Source of the DNA: an uncultured Asticcacaulis sp.
Lineage (GTDB): Bacteria > Pseudomonadota > Alphaproteobacteria > Caulobacterales > Caulobacteraceae
Length of the DNA: 5,660 nt
NCBI GenBank assembly: GCA_946480525.1
Contig: CAMLLA010000279.1
Span: forward strand, 1 to 5,660
Direction: 5' to 3'
Position numbers and translations under genes: made by a program. Shown in pieces: positions 4,776-5,660 of this stretch. Numbering within the stretch: the first letter of the stretch is position 1; each line of letters begins with the position of its first letter. The notes below the pieces were generated by a model, which saw only the letters and a list, made by a program, of their open reading frames with translations, made no database searches and was not told the origin of the DNA.

Positions 4776-5660
4776 ATGAAGCTCACACCTGCACAGGTTT
4801 CGCTGCTTGGCGACACCATCTCGCTTGAACTTAAGCCCGGCTGGTTTGCCGTTACCAATCCCGCCGATGGTGGCGTGCTGGCCCATGTCAAGGACGGCTC
4901 GGCCGCCGATACAACAGCCGCCATCGCCGCGGCCGATCAAGCCTTTGCGGCATGGTCGGGCATGACCGCCAAGGCGCGTTCGATCATCCTTAAAAAATGG
5001 AATGACCTGGTCTTGAGCCATCTCGAAGACCTGGCGCTGCTGGTGACGCTGGAGCAGGGACGACCGATCAAGGAGACGCGGGGTGAAGTCACCTATGGCG
5101 CATCCTTCATCGAATGGTTCGCCGAAGAAGCCAAGCGCGCCTATGGCCGCACCATTCCGGCAACGGCGCCCGGCAAGCACTTGCAGACGATCAAGCAGGC
5201 TATAGGCGTCTGTGCGGCGATCACGCCGTGGAACTTTCCGATCTCGATGATTACGCGCAAGGTTTCGCCGGCCCTGGCTGCGGGCTGCACGGTCGTTATC
5301 AAGCCGTCGGAAGAAACACCGCTGTCGGCCTTGGCGCTCTATGTGCTGGCGCGTCAGGCCGGTCTGCCGGAGGGCGTGATCAATATCGTCAATTCGACGA
5401 CGGCGAAGGCGGTCGGCGAGGCGATGACCTCGGACCCGCGCGTCAAGAAGCTGAGCTTTACCGGATCAACCCCCGTCGGCAAGCTGCTCTATGCCCAGTG
5501 CGCCCCGACCATGAAGAAAATCTCGATGGAACTGGGCGGCAATGCGCCGTTTCTGGTCTTCGACGATGCCGATATCGATGAGGCCGTTGAAGGCGCCCTG
5601 GCGTCGAAATACCGCAATACCGGCCAGACCTGCGTCTGCGCCAACCGGCTTCTGGTTCAG
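4776..5660 (+). CDS. gabD: Succinate-semialdehyde dehydrogenase, cut by window edge
   Basis: The first 295 residues of a GabD-type aldehyde dehydrogenase. Full proteins have about 480-490 residues, so roughly 190 lie beyond the window. The frame is open to the last base, and the missing stop is due to the edge rather than damage. GabD oxidises succinate semialdehyde to succinate with NAD(P), joining GABA breakdown to the TCA cycle. Typical motifs are LEQGRPIKE (92-100), SFIEWFAEEAKR (110-121), TPWNFP with Asn153, VIKPSEETPLSA, FTGSTPVGK (228-236), MELGGNAPF with general base Glu252, and GQTCVCANR with nucleophile Cys286. The second cysteine, Cys288, is in the position that forms a regulatory disulfide in some SSADHs such as the human enzyme; whether it does so here is unknown. 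The gene begins 2 nt after the PuuC-like stop and has no promoter of its own. It is only about as similar to its neighbour as general family members are, so it is not a recent duplicate. Confidence 0.93.
   Translation, partial: MKLTPAQVSLLGDTISLELKPGWFAVTNPADGGVLAHVKDGSAADTTAAIAAADQAFAAWSGMTAKARSIILKKWNDLVLSHLEDLALLVTLEQGRPIKETRGEVTYGASFIEWFAEEAKRAYGRTIPATAPGKHLQTIKQAIGVCAAITPWNFPISMITRKVSPALAAGCTVVIKPSEETPLSALALYVLARQAGLPEGVINIVNSTTAKAVGEAMTSDPRVKKLSFTGSTPVGKLLYAQCAPTMKKISMELGGNAPFLVFDDADIDEAVEGALASKYRNTGQTCVCANRLLVQ

Noticed and set aside
4776..5660. Truncated or degraded gabD pseudogene
   Set aside because: The frame is intact from a good start through the catalytic cysteine to the last base. 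It ends only because the window ends.

Overview
The window looks like chromosomal DNA from a GC-rich alphaproteobacterium. By eye it is about 60% G+C, codons mostly end in G or C, and genes are tightly packed. A Caulobacter/Asticcacaulis-type genome is my best guess, but it rests on general style only, because no rRNA or other taxonomic marker is present. No tRNA, CRISPR array, insertion sequence or phage gene was found.

Left part (1-1026). Two hairpins at 12-52 and 60-88 lie just beyond the stop codon of a minus-strand gene for an unrecognised membrane protein of about 184 residues. A divergent plus-strand gene for a 91-residue membrane protein follows at 751-1026. Its stop codon overlaps the stop codon of the next, convergent gene. 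These two small genes have no visible link to the catabolic locus on their right.

Right part (1023-5660). This is a catabolic locus built around a GntR-family regulator of the FCD subclass (2458-3168). Divergent from the regulator is a class III omega-amino acid--pyruvate aminotransferase (1023-2342, minus). Downstream of the regulator, in the same direction, are a PuuC-like aldehyde dehydrogenase (3253-4773) and, 2 nt later, a GabD-type succinate-semialdehyde dehydrogenase (4776 onward, cut by the window edge). Joined in order, the enzymes could convert 4-aminobutyraldehyde to GABA, GABA to succinate semialdehyde, and that to succinate. This is a putrescine/GABA route, although the aminotransferase most resembles beta-alanine--pyruvate enzymes, so the true inducer and substrate are uncertain.

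The clearest regulatory signal is a matched pair of palindromes sharing the core TTGTGATCACAA. One lies in the aminotransferase/regulator divergent gap (2407-2420), over the -35 element of the likely aminotransferase promoter. The other (3219-3232) lies between the -10 element and start codon of the dehydrogenase operon. The simplest reading is that the GntR protein represses both enzyme units, and perhaps itself, until an amine or amino acid appears. This is a well-organised but fairly ordinary locus. I see no convincing evidence of a wholly new type of system.
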